A model generated the notes under the pieces. The model saw nothing but the letters and a program-made list of their open reading frames with translations, was not told the origin of the DNA and did no database searches. The position numbers and the translations under genes were made by a program. This document shows positions 21,461-33,625 of a stretch of 64,000 bases of DNA, one piece after another. Where the stretch lies: contig NW_024040152.1 in NCBI RefSeq assembly GCF_014851395.1, positions 17,846,308-17,910,307 on the forward strand, read 5' to 3'. This DNA is from Micropterus salmoides. Taxonomy: Eukaryota > Chordata > Actinopteri > Centrarchiformes > Centrarchidae. The stretch's first letter is position 1. Each line of letters opens with the position of its first letter.

Positions 21461-24121
21461 ATTATTGCTATTTAGCTACACAAATAGCAGATGACTTGAT
21501 TCACAGAATAGGATACACACGTGTATCAAGACAAAGATGAAGTTTTGTAAGTAAGTGATACCCAAAGTACTGTATATGTTGACTTATGAATGGTGGAAAT
21601 TTGTTCAATATAATTTTTATGTCATGGAATTCAATACACCGTTATCATACATACAGTATATGTACTGCATTCTGCTACTTGCATGACCTGATAGTCTGAA
21701 GATTAATCCTCTTATCTGTAACCATTCATTCTTTAGCAGAAATCTACATATGCTGCTGTCATGCATGAGCTATAAAACATAAAAGTTGCCTTGTTACAGG
21801 GGACCTTACAAATTATGATGTCTAAAGTCTAAGTAATTATTTTTGGCAGATAGCAAAAAAACAAAATCAACGTCTTGTATTTCACAGCAAGGGAACTGTG
21901 ATAGTAACCTTTGAAAGGGATACGCCTGTGAGCTGCAAAAATACTGCAGCTATTTTTCAGTGCATGTGGTAATATTTTACATTTCATTGCTCTGCAACTT
22001 AAACTGCATACATTATATGCCATGCCTTGCTGATTGAGAGTAATATTAGCAGGACTAGTAGATGCAGAAGTAGTTGTAAGGTGTTTTTGTTACTGTTTTT
22101 CCAGATTTTTAAAATGCTTTCAGTTTACTTAGGTAAGTTTCATTTTGGTGGATGCATGTCACACAGTGAAAACATCAAACTTTATGATGAAAATGAGACA
22201 TCCCGGATGGCACAAACTGCAGAGAGCTATTGTATGGGAGTCGGAGTCTGAGCCTGCTGGAGTTTATATAGCTGTATCTGTAAAATGTACTCATGTGACT
22301 CAGCTGATATTCAGCCACATCAGTCTGAATATCAGCCGGGTGTAAACAAACTTTTTCAACATGTGGTGCCAAACTGAAAAGTCTTGCTTGTTGTTTTCAG
22401 ATGAATGTGTTTCTCTGAGTGTGCCTATCTCACCCTCAAAGCCCCAAACCAATCAGTCAGTCCTCTGATGACTGAGGCTCATTTGGCTCTTTCCTGATTG
22501 GTTCTGAAGGCAAGAAAAGAGCTAGGATTGCCCCAGTGGGAGGTTGGGAATTGAAGTTTTAAAGTTCTTTATGTGTTTCTCTTAATTTCCTCAAACTCTT
22601 TAATGTTTGTCTATATTTAATGTGTGGGTGTGTGTGCGCATGTTAATTCCTCTAAGTGTGTATGTAGTCGAGCAAATCAGACAATGTTTGTATCAAAGCT
22701 TGTGTGTGTGTGTGTAAATAGAGACGTTTTTAATTAGCTAATGCTGCAACACATTGTGGCAATATGTGGTAGACAGAAAACCAGATGTTTATTGTTTTTA
22801 ATAGTCTAATGACAGTGATCTCTGCCAGTGCTGCATGGTGGAAATTGCTGCCTACTGTGTCTGCAGTCAGAGCCAGTGAAAATAAGTATTTAGTAGCAAC
22901 TTTTGCCATTGATTGTGACGATGATTAATAATCACATTAAATGTGTATATACAATCTAAAGGGCCCTATCAGTCTTTAGTAACATTTATTGCCAACTGTG
23001 GGACACTACAAAACTGGCAAACATGATTTCCTCCTCAAGTTGACTTGCAGATTCCAGCCTTACCACGTACCACCCACTGTACATCATAGAACTGTTTACA
23101 TTATTTACCCAACATGATTAAATGTTTCAGTCCATGTCTCCACCACTTCATACTGACTCAGAGGAGGTGAAGTGACAGAGCTTGAGAAAGGATTAAAAGC
23201 AAAAAGTAACTCACAAGCATGTGATGCTGCACGTTTTCCAAAGTATCGAGCTGAACAATTACTTGAAATATTTACAACATCACAATATGGCCAACTGCTA
23301 CATCCAAATCACAGGAGCTGCAATTTTTTGATCAGTGTAAAATGTGTCACAAAATATAGTTATAAATGAAGCATTGTGGTGCTACAGAGATGCCATGAGG
23401 GAACATGCTTGTTTGGTACAGAATCCAGCAAAAATGACCATCATCATTTTTATATTTTTTTCAGAGGAAATGAAATGCAAAAATTACCATCCCCACTAAA
23501 ATAGTGACTCATATATTGCATATCTGTTAAAATAATCACAATATGATTTTGAATAATCATTCAACAATAATCACATAAAAGGATGAGAAACAAAAGACCA
23601 ACAAAGCAAACTAGCAGCAGGTCTGATGAACTAATAACACAGTTCTTTCCTTGAGGTGGAAATAATTTAAATGGGCCACTGGAGCTACGATTGACACAAA
23701 ACAGTTTCTCTGGTATAAGGAAATGTAATTAATTATTAAAAATGGATAGTCACCCAATTTTACTTTTAATGGAGTCAGTTATTCTGTTTATTAAATTCAC
23801 CATAGCTACATGTTAACATCCAATGCCGACTGATTGAAAGTGGGAAACAGACAGAGGAGGGTCTGCGGGGAGTTGATTCATGGCCACACATCAGACAGAA
23901 CTCTGTAAGCTTTAAAAGACACCAGCATTTTAGTATTGGACTTTCATCAAGTCAGCAGCAGAGACTCAGATGACTTAAATCTCTAATCTGGATCAAGCTC
24001 TAAAAACACTGGCTCTTCACACAATGCAACTCAGTAACATCTTTCATTAGACCCTCCCTGACTGGTATCTGCCTTACAAACTCCACAAAAATATGTAATC
24101 TCCAAACCACAGCTAAGATAA
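21461..24121. other. No gene seen; AT-rich DNA
   Basis: No gene or element could be supported. A GT-rich patch lies at about 22620-22715. The segment 22430-22510 holds AAACCAATCAG and later CTGATTGGTT as an imperfect inverted pair. Confidence 0.5.
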
Positions 24122-25074
24122 CATAGAGGCAGGGACGTGCACAGGAATTTTGAAGGGCAGTTGCTCTGACCTGAAAAAAGGCACCCCCCCCCCCCCCCCC
24201 CCAAAAAAAACAAAACAAAAAAACATGGGCTATATGAAGGACTGAGAAAAAAACATTTTTTTATTAAAAAATATACAAAAAGTAAAAACACTTAAATACA
24301 GCACTCAATAACCTAAACTACTATTAATAACAAAACAGAAAAACATGACTCGAGTCATGAAAAAAGAGTTCCTTATATTATTGTTTATTGTTTTTTTTAA
24401 TCATTATTTTTTTATTTTTTTCCTTTTTTTTTTTTATTTGAAAATAAATAATCTAGATTGAATTGACAGATGGGGAAAACTCGCTTCTAATAAAATATTA
24501 AATAAAAAAACGCTTAGATTTCGGAAAAAAATACAATCCTTTTTAACCTTTTGGCTTCCCGTACATTCAGTTGCGCTTCTAGCTCGTATTCACTTCTGTT
24601 GGTACGTATCACGTATGGTAACTGGGCAAAACTACGCATGATTTGTTGTAGTATGATTGCATAAAGGAAGGAAACAGGAATTATATTTTTAATAAAAAAA
24701 TGTTTTTTTCTCAGTCCTTCATATAGCCCATGTTTTTTTTTTGTTTTTTTTTGGGGGGGGGGGGGGGTGCCTTTTTTCAGGTCAGAGCAACTGCCCTTCA
24801 AAATTCCTGTGCACGTCCCTGGAACAGAATCGACTGACGTGCAGGCAGCGCTGCAGCAGTGCAGCCACTTAAACAGAGTTTGCCCTTCCCCTACTGACTT
24901 TCACTTTCGGTGCCCGAATGGAAGTGAATGAGGCTTTGCGATCGCGATTATTTTTTTATGTTATTTTTTTTTCTCGGAAGGGCGAGTCGGAAGGGCAACT
25001 TGAGTCAGGAAAGGCAAACGGGCAGTTGCCCGGGCAACCAGAGCAACCCCCCTGTGCACGTCCCTGCATAGAGG
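24122..25074. mobile_element. hAT-like non-autonomous element with 8-bp TSD
   Basis: The element (24130-25066, 937 bp) starts CAGGGACGTGCACAGG and ends with the reverse complement, CCTGTGCACGTCCCTG. It is flanked by the perfect direct repeat CATAGAGG (24122-24129 and 25067-25074). An 8-bp duplication with CAG...CTG ends is the usual signature of hAT-type transposition. Inside, 24130-24271 and 24686-24821 form a long inverted repeat with a poly-C run facing a poly-G run. The inner right arm carries its own copy of the terminus at 24806-24821, so there are three termini. No transposase is encoded; it must have moved in trans. Confidence 0.85.
24184..24202. repeat. C19 homopolymer
   Basis: Nineteen C in a row in the left arm of the foldback element; the right arm holds 15 G in a row at 24753-24767. 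Confidence 0.95.
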
Positions 25075-26427
25075 GATATAATCTGAGTAATTTTCACAGA
25101 GTTTAAAAAGCTCCTTGAGAACAGTGTTAATTTGTAGTCTACTAATAGTCGACTGAGAACAGTCTTAGTTGGCCAAGTTTCAATGGTCAGTTGGTTGCAG
25201 AGTAAAAACAATAACTTCGGGAGCTGCGCCTTGTCATTAGGGCCAGGACAAAAGTATCAGGGGATTGTTGTAACACAGAAGTCACTTGCAGGAGCACTGC
25301 TCATGGATGTATTATTATCAGATCCCTGTCACTGATTGATGGGTGCAAATTTCCAAAATCGCTGCTGATGCCACAGCGATTTAATGACAACATGAAGGCT
25401 TCAGCCTAAAGAGGATTTAGTTAGATCTATTGAGAAATTTGCACTGTAGTAACAGGAGATTAAGAGACGCCCTATACAACCAACAAGCCATCACAAAATT
25501 TCAGTTTGCGGTTGCAAATGAATGAACGAGCCTGGCTTCCAGTCTAACGTTGCTAGGTTAATGTGTTAGCTAATGTCAGTTTTCTTTAAAGCTTTTTGGT
25601 CAGAGAAACTTATGTGCATAGTGTGTTGGCTTTTCAGACCTGTTCCCCATTGTGTCTGAATGTGCATCACATGCTGCTGCAGTAACATTTATAGCCTGCA
25701 AGTCTATTATTTTGTATATTTAGACAAGCAACTTGTAATTATGCTTGATCGGTTTTTCACTTACTTGTCCTTAAAAGAAAAAGCTTAGAACTAGGCTATT
25801 GTGAATTTAATGGTAATATTTGTGTAAGCTACACAACACGCAAGCTGTCTGGCATGTTTAAAAAGGAACACATCCTGTCACCTAGATTTAAATTTCCGAT
25901 ACTTGTATTAGCCTTATTGAATAAGTTTAAAGAGAGAAAACAATTTTAGTTGTACTGCTTGTGACAAGGAAATTGACAGGTAAAATTGATGGAGGGCCCT
26001 TTTAATTTCCCAAGAACAAACTACATATTACATTTGTCAATTGTTTTGCAATGTGACAAATAGAAGTAATCCTTAAATAATTCATTTTCACTCACTCTCT
26101 CCCTGTCCAGTTATCAGCATCTTTCCCTCTATTGTCTCTTTCACACACACACACGCACAGGCACACACACACACACCCCTTTAGGACAGGAAGAGACCAG
26201 GAAGTGCCCACAGGTGCTGGCAGCCAATCAGAGTCCAGCACAGAGCAGGAAAATCCCCCTAGGCCTGCCCACCAACGTACACGAACACTGGCTCATGTGC
26301 ATATGAGGACACATACGCATACACAAAAACTCTCATATAGGCTGGGTTGCCATAATGCCTAGGGAGTAACACCAGTACAGAGAGGACACTGGGAAGGACT
26401 GCAGACACACATGCATACGCATGCAGG

Positions 26428-26437
<10 letters not shown>
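25075..26437. other. No gene seen
   Basis: No recognisable gene or element. Short CA repeats lie at 26142-26178. Confidence 0.5.

Positions 26438-26497
<60 letters not shown>
26438..26497. repeat. (CA)30 microsatellite
   Basis: An uninterrupted CA run of 60 bp, preceded by a short CT run and followed by (CATA)n. Confidence 0.98.
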
Positions 26498-26501
<4 letters not shown>

Positions 26502-26605
26502 TACATACACAGGGGAGCAGGATAAAAATACTGTGCTGACAAGTCAATTAATCAGATGTGAAGGTGCTGAGCAGAACAATCCTTACAAGGCTGGAGTTCA
26601 AAAAC

Positions 26606-26607
<2 letters not shown>

Positions 26608-26685
<78 letters not shown>
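26608..26685. repeat. (TG)39 microsatellite
   Basis: An uninterrupted TG run of 78 bp, the longest in the window. It lies 110 bp from a CA run in the opposite sense. Confidence 0.98.
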
Positions 26686-26686
<1 letters not shown>

Positions 26687-27516
26687 TATTGAAGTTTATG
26701 TGCTTAATAGCTTGTGTCATAAGCTGTTGATCAGAACATTTTAAAGAATAAAGTTTAAATGTCTGAATTCTTACTGTGTTGGGTGAGAGCTGCACTATTT
26801 TTGACTCCATGTTTCTCCTCAACGTGAAACACAGTAAGTGTGTAATGTAGCAATAAAGCTATCTCTGTCAGCCAGTATGAAGTTCTTTTCACTCATGTCT
26901 GTGTCCATATCACGAGACACTTCAAACGTGTGTAAGAGCATTCCACAGTTGTATTATGTTGGTACAAACAATGTTGGTTTATAGTTTGCAAATCAATAAC
27001 CAAGAAATAAAAAATCCTTAAATGGGGGACAACCCATGTTAGAGAAGAGCACTGTCATCTTCAAACACCTGCAGTAAAAAATAGAAAACCTGTTATTACT
27101 GTTAAGAGTTACTAAGTTATGATTACTAATGCCAGAGAAAGCAGAACTGCACTGTCAACTGCTGAGAGACGAAGATTTTTAAATGTAATTATAGGATCCA
27201 CAAAAAAATGACACATGGATTGAAATGGCATTTGACTGGCATTTTTAGAGTTCTATCTGACAGTTTTTGATGACTGGTGGAGAGTGGAATTCCTGATTAA
27301 CTTTTGGCTTCTACCAAAGCACAGGATTTATTGACTAATTTTCAGATGTGCAGCATCCAACTGCACCATGATGCCATAGTTAGAAATTCAGATTCTACAG
27401 GTAGGCCAATAAGTATATGGAGTAAAACTGTGATAATGAAATGGACTTCATAAATCATCAATGGCCAGTCAGTACTGTCAGCACCACTCGAGTGTGTTGA
27501 CTTTAGCTTGAAATCA

Positions 27517-27542
27517 ACTGACTGACTGACTGACTGACTGAC
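27517..27542. repeat. (ACTG)n tetranucleotide repeat
   Basis: About six ACTG units in tandem. Confidence 0.9.
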
Positions 27543-27649
27543 GTCTCCTGAAAGCAGTCAATCAGCAGTGGGTACTGCAGTAATGACAGGGATGTGTAAA
27601 CTCCCTCAGGAAGAGCTGTCAGGTCAATGGATCACTGCCACTCTGTCAT

Positions 27650-27686
27650 ACACACACACACACACACACACACATACACACACACA
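27650..27686. repeat. (AC)n microsatellite, interrupted once
   Basis: AC run with a single T interruption near 27675. Confidence 0.95.
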
Positions 27687-30600
27687 GACAAAACGAAACA
27701 ATACATCCGCTTATAAAATATGCTGCAATTTTGCCTGTGCACACACTAAAACTCTCAAACACACAAACAGTTCTGTGTTGACAGACTCTCGTGCTGCTTC
27801 TGTCCTGTTATTCATTATGGATTCTTCCCAGGGGATTGACATGCACACAGAAATACAAACATATTTCAAGTAGTCTCTTTGCATCCACTGAATTGGATTA
27901 TAACTGACATGTATTTAAATAACAGTAATTCAAGGTTGAGGATATTTGAGGATACAAAAAGCATTGTCTGTACCACAACTAGAGAGAATGAACTGAATTT
28001 TGCTGGTTGATGGATGCTTCCTAATCCTGTTTGTTCCAGGATATTTTATCTGGCCTGCGTCTCAGGCTGAGCAACTACATTTTCTCAGTTTGGGTCCCAA
28101 CACGACAAGAGCACTAATATGTTTTAAATTGGCCTGAGCCCTGGGGTAAGAAACAACATTCCCTCTGTTTGCTTTCCCGTGCGACAGAAGAGCTATTATA
28201 TTACAGTGGACCTGGATCACAGACTTATTTTCTCATCAGAGGTGAGGACTGAAGAGTTTTTCGACATTTGTTGGTAAAATGTATACAGTAAAATTAGATT
28301 TTTCCAAAATCCAAATGGATTCATTAATCAACATTTGACACGTATTGTATGCCCTGAATTTGAAATATTTCCAGTTCAGCTACGACAGTTCAACAGCAGA
28401 AAACATTAAACATTAGGATCTAATGTTATTCACAGGTCCTTTTTAACAAAATTTTGCTCCAATATATAACAGTCAGACAAGGAACACTGCTCGTAAAGGC
28501 AAATCAGTCCTTTAATAAGACATTACTACTCTTACTACTCATTGCAATAATAATTATTATTATTAATTATTTTTTGAGTACAACTTTTATCAACTTTTGA
28601 TTGAAAGCAGCAATTTAATAGCTTCTGTGTGGGTTTATTAAAAGGCACTCTGAAAAAAGTGACTAAAGTAGGGTAGTAGGTAAGAGAAACATGTACACCA
28701 AAAATCATCACAAAAAATCCTGGAACACATGGACCATCACACATTATTCATATATAATATCACATGGTTTTCTTTGGAGCAAAGGTTTAAATTAAATATA
28801 TATGAAAAGAACTCAAACCACCATACCTGCTGCTGTGCTCTGCTTCTACTGGCTGCTGAGCTCCTCCTTCCCTGCTGGCACATGGTCATCCATCCACCTG
28901 GCTTGGACTACTCTCCCTCTTTGCTAAACAACAGCAGAATAACTTTTTGACTTTGGTCTAGACACCACAATGAATTTGTTGCTCGTGTCCTAAACTCCTC
29001 ACATCCCCATCCCTCTGCTAAATCACACCAGTCTCTCCTGTATCATCCTCCTCTACTTCCTCCCAAGTACTTACCTCCAAGGTCAAATGACTGGGCTTTG
29101 TGCTTGCCATGCTGATGATCTAAGAAAATAAGTTTCCTTCACTGCAAATGACAGTGGTTAACACCATTATCTGTGGACCTATAATTTAAATGTAAATGAA
29201 AAGTGCATGTGGTGCAGACAGCTCAGACAGAGTAGAAAGAGTAGTATACAGGTTGTTTTAATGACCTTTCATATCATGCAGGGACATGGTTGTTTACAAA
29301 CAAACAGAAAGCGGTCAGACATGTTTACCAATTAAACAGTAGTGACAGATGTGTTTACGATCCACAAACACTGCCAGCCTCTGATGAATTTAATATTCAT
29401 ACCTGGCCTCTCCTGAAATCCTCAGTATTGTAGGAGCAGAATGCATTTAGAATATTTTAAAATAGGTTGGATGTGTTTTAACACGTGGATGTTTGTTTTG
29501 AAACTAAGAGGAGCACTTTTAAATTAATTTCAAGACTGTTGGAATAGCTTGTTAGATGATACAGCACAACCTAAAAGTTTAGAGGCTGGAGCATTCATGT
29601 TTGCATATCCTAAAATAAGTGAACCAATGCTGAAAATCACATTTTAGACAGTACATGGTGTGAGAAATCATTACAGATTTATGGTCATTTGACTTTGCAC
29701 AATACTAAATTAGGTGGAACACTTCAAAGTGCATTTAGAATTATAAAAGTGGGATTTCTGTGACTAGTGTCTGATTCTTCTTTTGGTGACAAGCAATATT
29801 AGCAAAACCAGCCTTCCTGGCTTGTAACATTAGACTGTTGAACCTATCAGAAAGCATGAGGGATTTGGGTTATTTCAGCGGCACAGCTCTCAATATAGAG
29901 ATGAGTATGGAATATTTCTGCAGGACTATTGTCTCTGACTTGTGGATTTGCCTTGATTTATTGCTTTTTTTTCATCATTCACTGCAGAGTAGTTCACTAC
30001 AGGTGTAGCTGCCTATAGAAGTGATTCATAATTTATTTCATGTTTGCAGCTTTTTCCTGCTGCTGTGGAGTGGGGAGCAGAGAGCGAGAGAGAGAGTAAG
30101 AGGAACATAAAGAGTGTCAAATAGACAGAAATAGAGAGGTAGACAGAAGGTTAGCAAGGCAAGCAGCAATAGGTGGAAAGATACAGAGGAGATGAAGAAC
30201 AGACCATAGTGGAAAGATTAATACCTGGATTTATCATTTATATTTACTGTATGTTCTTCCCAGGATTTGTTGTCATGTTCCTAAGGAAGGAAACTTTACA
30301 TAAATGTATGCAGTATTAAAGTGAAATCATCATAAAAATGCTACTCATCATAACGCACCTTTATTTATCAGTACTTTAGGTCAAATTAAACAGCGTATAG
30401 TTGCTACGGAGTGTAAAATACACTGCATTGGTTAACATCCAATAAAAAAATAACTACAGGCCCCTCTAGGAAAAAGGTGGTGAAACAGCAGATAGAGATC
30501 AATGCAGCACTAGCAGAAAATATGTCAGTGCAAACTCCGTTTAATTTTTCAGGTGATTGGGGAGCAAACACTACAACTTGAGGTTAAAGTTTCTCATTCT

Positions 30601-31011
30601 AGCTTCTTTGAGAACAATAACATATGCAGTGAGCAGCTTCACATGCATAATACAACTGTGCATTAGGGCTTTGATATTGCCTTCATGCACTATCTTCTTG
30701 CTCTTGACATTTTCCCACGCTGTTGCTGCAGAGTGAACCTCGCCACTGAAGGCTACATTTTCTTTGATGTTGTGAAGTAAAGTCAACGTAACTATTGGCC
30801 TTCACATTCCACCCGCTGGCGTTGTATGCATGTGTCTCATTTACTCAAAAAAGACATCAGCCATGCAGAAAAAAGTCAAATCCTTATTACATCTCACTGA
30901 TTCAGTGTTAGCAATAAAATGCCGTATGTCCCTTTTGCCAACATTTGTTTTAGTGTTTAGTACACTGTATTATGATTTTGCCCACAGATCGATCTGCTAC
31001 ATAAGCTGTAT
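27687..31011. other. No gene seen; long unannotated stretch
   Basis: AT-rich sequence without recognisable genes or elements. Short GA-rich patch at about 30083-30120. All open frames are under 75 codons and match nothing I know, apart from an 85-codon frame at 30830-31087 that runs into the SINE. Confidence 0.5.
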
Positions 31012-31331
31012 AGAAGAAGAGAAGAGAAGATATACTTTAGTAATCCCGCAAGGGGAAATTCAATGTTTTCACTCTTATTATTGTTAGTATTTACACACAG
31101 ATCTGGAACACACACGCACAAACAAGACCCATAGCAACACATGGAGAGATGTCAGAGTGAGGGGTCTGCCACTCAGTGCGGCGCCCCGAGTAGTTAGGGG
31201 TTCAGGGGCTTGTAGTGGCCAGGAGGTGAACTGGCACCTCTCCAGCTACCAGTTCACACTCTGGTTACACTGGATTCGAACCGGCAACCCTCCGGTTCCC
31301 AGCCTAATCCTTACTGAGCTACTGCCGCCCC
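31012..31331 (-). mobile_element. tRNA-derived SINE, near complete
   Basis: On the minus strand it begins GGGGCGGCAGTAGCTCAGTA (A-box-like TAGCTCAGTAAGG) and has a B box GGTTCGAATCC about 40 nt later, as in a tRNA-derived polymerase III promoter. The body includes AGAGGTGCCAGTTCACCTCC. The 3' end reads TTTCCCCTTGCGGGATTACT followed by AAAGTATATC and a (TCTTC)n tail. This is a typical teleost SINE; the 3' end resembles LINE tails that allow mobilisation in trans. Confidence 0.8.
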
Positions 31332-31390
31332 AAAGGAGAAGGGGAAGGGGACATCAGTTCTCAATTAACCCATCTTATTTAGGACACACA

Positions 31391-31441
31391 GATATATATA
31401 TATATATTTATGCAACACACCCACACACACACACACACACA
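31391..31441. repeat. (TA)n then (CA)n compound microsatellite
   Basis: A short (AT)9-like run at 31391-31408 is followed by AC repeats to 31441. Confidence 0.9.
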
Positions 31442-31899
31442 AACACAGAAACAGTCATACTGCTTGGCTTCACATGACCTTAAATGCCCTACTTGACCCC
31501 CTGACAGCAACATGATAAACAGACAGAAGGACAGTATTTATGAAAACTATATGCCGCCTTCTACAGCTGAATGTGGTCCAGATTCATTCATGCTGGTGCA
31601 ACTACAGCCCCCCTCCCCCTTCAGGGAGAGTCTGGCTCATGTTCAATGCAGCATTTATCAATACTTTGAATTAACGACTATAACAAAAACGCAAGTGACA
31701 ATTTCACACAGACAAAGTACATTAAGTAAAAAAAGTAAACTATATCTTCAATTTAAATGCAAAACCTCGTCCCTCTGGTGTGTGTTTGCACGCTGACTAA
31801 AGTGTATTTGTCAGTTGGAGTTGTTATTTTTCTCTGCAGCATACGCCTCAATGGGCTGTCTGTGTTTTTGGATGGAGCTGGGCAAGACAAATTGACAGC

Positions 31900-31901
<2 letters not shown>

Positions 31902-31940
<39 letters not shown>
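31902..31940. repeat. (CA)19 microsatellite
   Basis: CA run of 39 bp, followed after GTGCAG by another short AC run to 31960. Confidence 0.97.
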
Positions 31941-31944
<4 letters not shown>

Positions 31945-32687
31945 AGACACACACACACACATTGAAATACAAGAGGCTGTCATACGTTGGCTGATGGACT
32001 GAGTGACAGTTTATTTTCAGGACTTAAATGAACAGAGGGATACACTTGGTGCTCTGAGGCATAGGAGAGCAGCGTAAGCAGAAGAATATGAGCTGCACCC
32101 ACTGCTTGAGGGTGAATAGATTCCACATTGCGACACACACTGTGGCCTTTGTCGCTGCCATGCACCTTTCTGTGCATGTGGCATTCAATGACCATTACTG
32201 ACACAGTTTCTGTGAGAGCTGCACTGAGCAACAGAACAAAGAGAGGATATAGATAAGTAGATGTTGTGGCCACCCACACATCTCATTGACTTCAATTCTG
32301 CAGCTGGAAATGCATCAGCTTTTGCAGAGGATTCATCTTGAATGTGTCATTTCTCTCAGACAATTGGATGTCAGACACTTCCTAGATTAAAATGCGAAAA
32401 GGAGAAAAAAAAGCAAATGTTTCACAAATCTCCACTCAGTGTGGTTCAACAGCGCAGCAAAAAAATAAAGAGTGACTTTGATCATGGCACTAGTTTTTAA
32501 AAGGAGATAGTTTGAATCTGCAACTACTGACACAGAAATGTGTTTAATTGGGATGAGTAAGGTCTGAAACATTTTTCCATTTTGTGAGCAGGAATAACAT
32601 GACATAATGCGAAGAGATAGAGAACAGGAAAAGCCTTGAGAAGAGCTGACTTGGGAGATTTTCCTTCCCAGTAGTCTAACATTACAT

Positions 32688-33345
32688 GGCAAGAGAGGAG
32701 GAGAGAGACAAAGAAAAGCAGAGGAGGAAGGAAGGAGACAACAGAGGTGAGATGGAGGGGTCACACTCTACCATTCACCTCCTGCCCATCTCTTTCTCAC
32801 CATGTTTGCAGGTTTCTATAGGCTACATGTTACATAATGTATTTTGTATATTTGGCGTCCTTTTTGTCTCCTTCTTCCACTCATCCCCTCTTTATTTCAT
32901 CCCTTTCTCTTGTCCTCAGGCTACATATCACATACATTTCTATGTTTCTCCTCTGCACTCCTCCCATTCCTTCCCCTCTTCCACCTCCATCCCGTGACCG
33001 GATGTCCTCCACTCTCTTGTCCTCCCTTCTCTCTCCTCTCCTCTTTTTAGTCTTGTCAAAGTTATCCTCCTGCTTCTCCCTCCTCTGACAGATTTCCATC
33101 CTGAATCACTTCCCCTTCTCCTCATCCTTCCTCTTGTTTCCCACCTTTCTCCTCGTTCCCATTCTTTCAGCATCCCCCTCTTCTTCTCCTCCTAGTCTCC
33201 CCAAATCCTCTTCATTGTTTTCTTCCTCCTCCCCTCGCTGCTGCTGCTGCTGCTGTCCTTTACCTCAACTCCCCTCCTCCTCCTCTCTCTCTCCTATTGT
33301 CCCATCCCTCTACCTCCCCTTTCTTTCACGGTCCCAGGGCTCGTT
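32688..33345. repeat. Purine block then long polypyrimidine stretch
   Basis: A purine-rich block (about 32688-32760) is followed by a T/C-rich stretch from about 32860 to 33345, including (CTG)6 at 33238-33255. Open frames of up to 103 codons here are Ser/Pro/Leu- or Arg/Glu-rich and arise from the composition. Confidence 0.7.
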
Positions 33346-33603
33346 AAACAATGTCCACATTCACCTGACATCATCTGCAGAGAGCCGCCTATAGGGGTGA
33401 CAGTGTGTGTGTGTGAAAGAGAAAGTATGTATATCCATATAGTCTAAATTAAAAGACTGCAAGTATGCATCCATTGCCTTGGAGAGGAAATAATTAGGGT
33501 TTATAAAACACTGAATTTATGCAGAGGTTCAAGAAAGGTATACACAAAGTTTGCTTTAACACACACACAGACGTGCACACACAGACGCGCACACTCAGAC
33601 GTG

Positions 33604-33625
33604 CACACACACACACACACACACA
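33604..33625. repeat. (CA)n microsatellite
   Basis: CA run of 22 bp preceded by interrupted CACAGACG repeats from 33559. Confidence 0.9.

Noticed and set aside
33134..33394. (CTG)6 as a coding poly-amino-acid tract
   Set aside because: It lies in a long T/C-rich stretch with no gene context.
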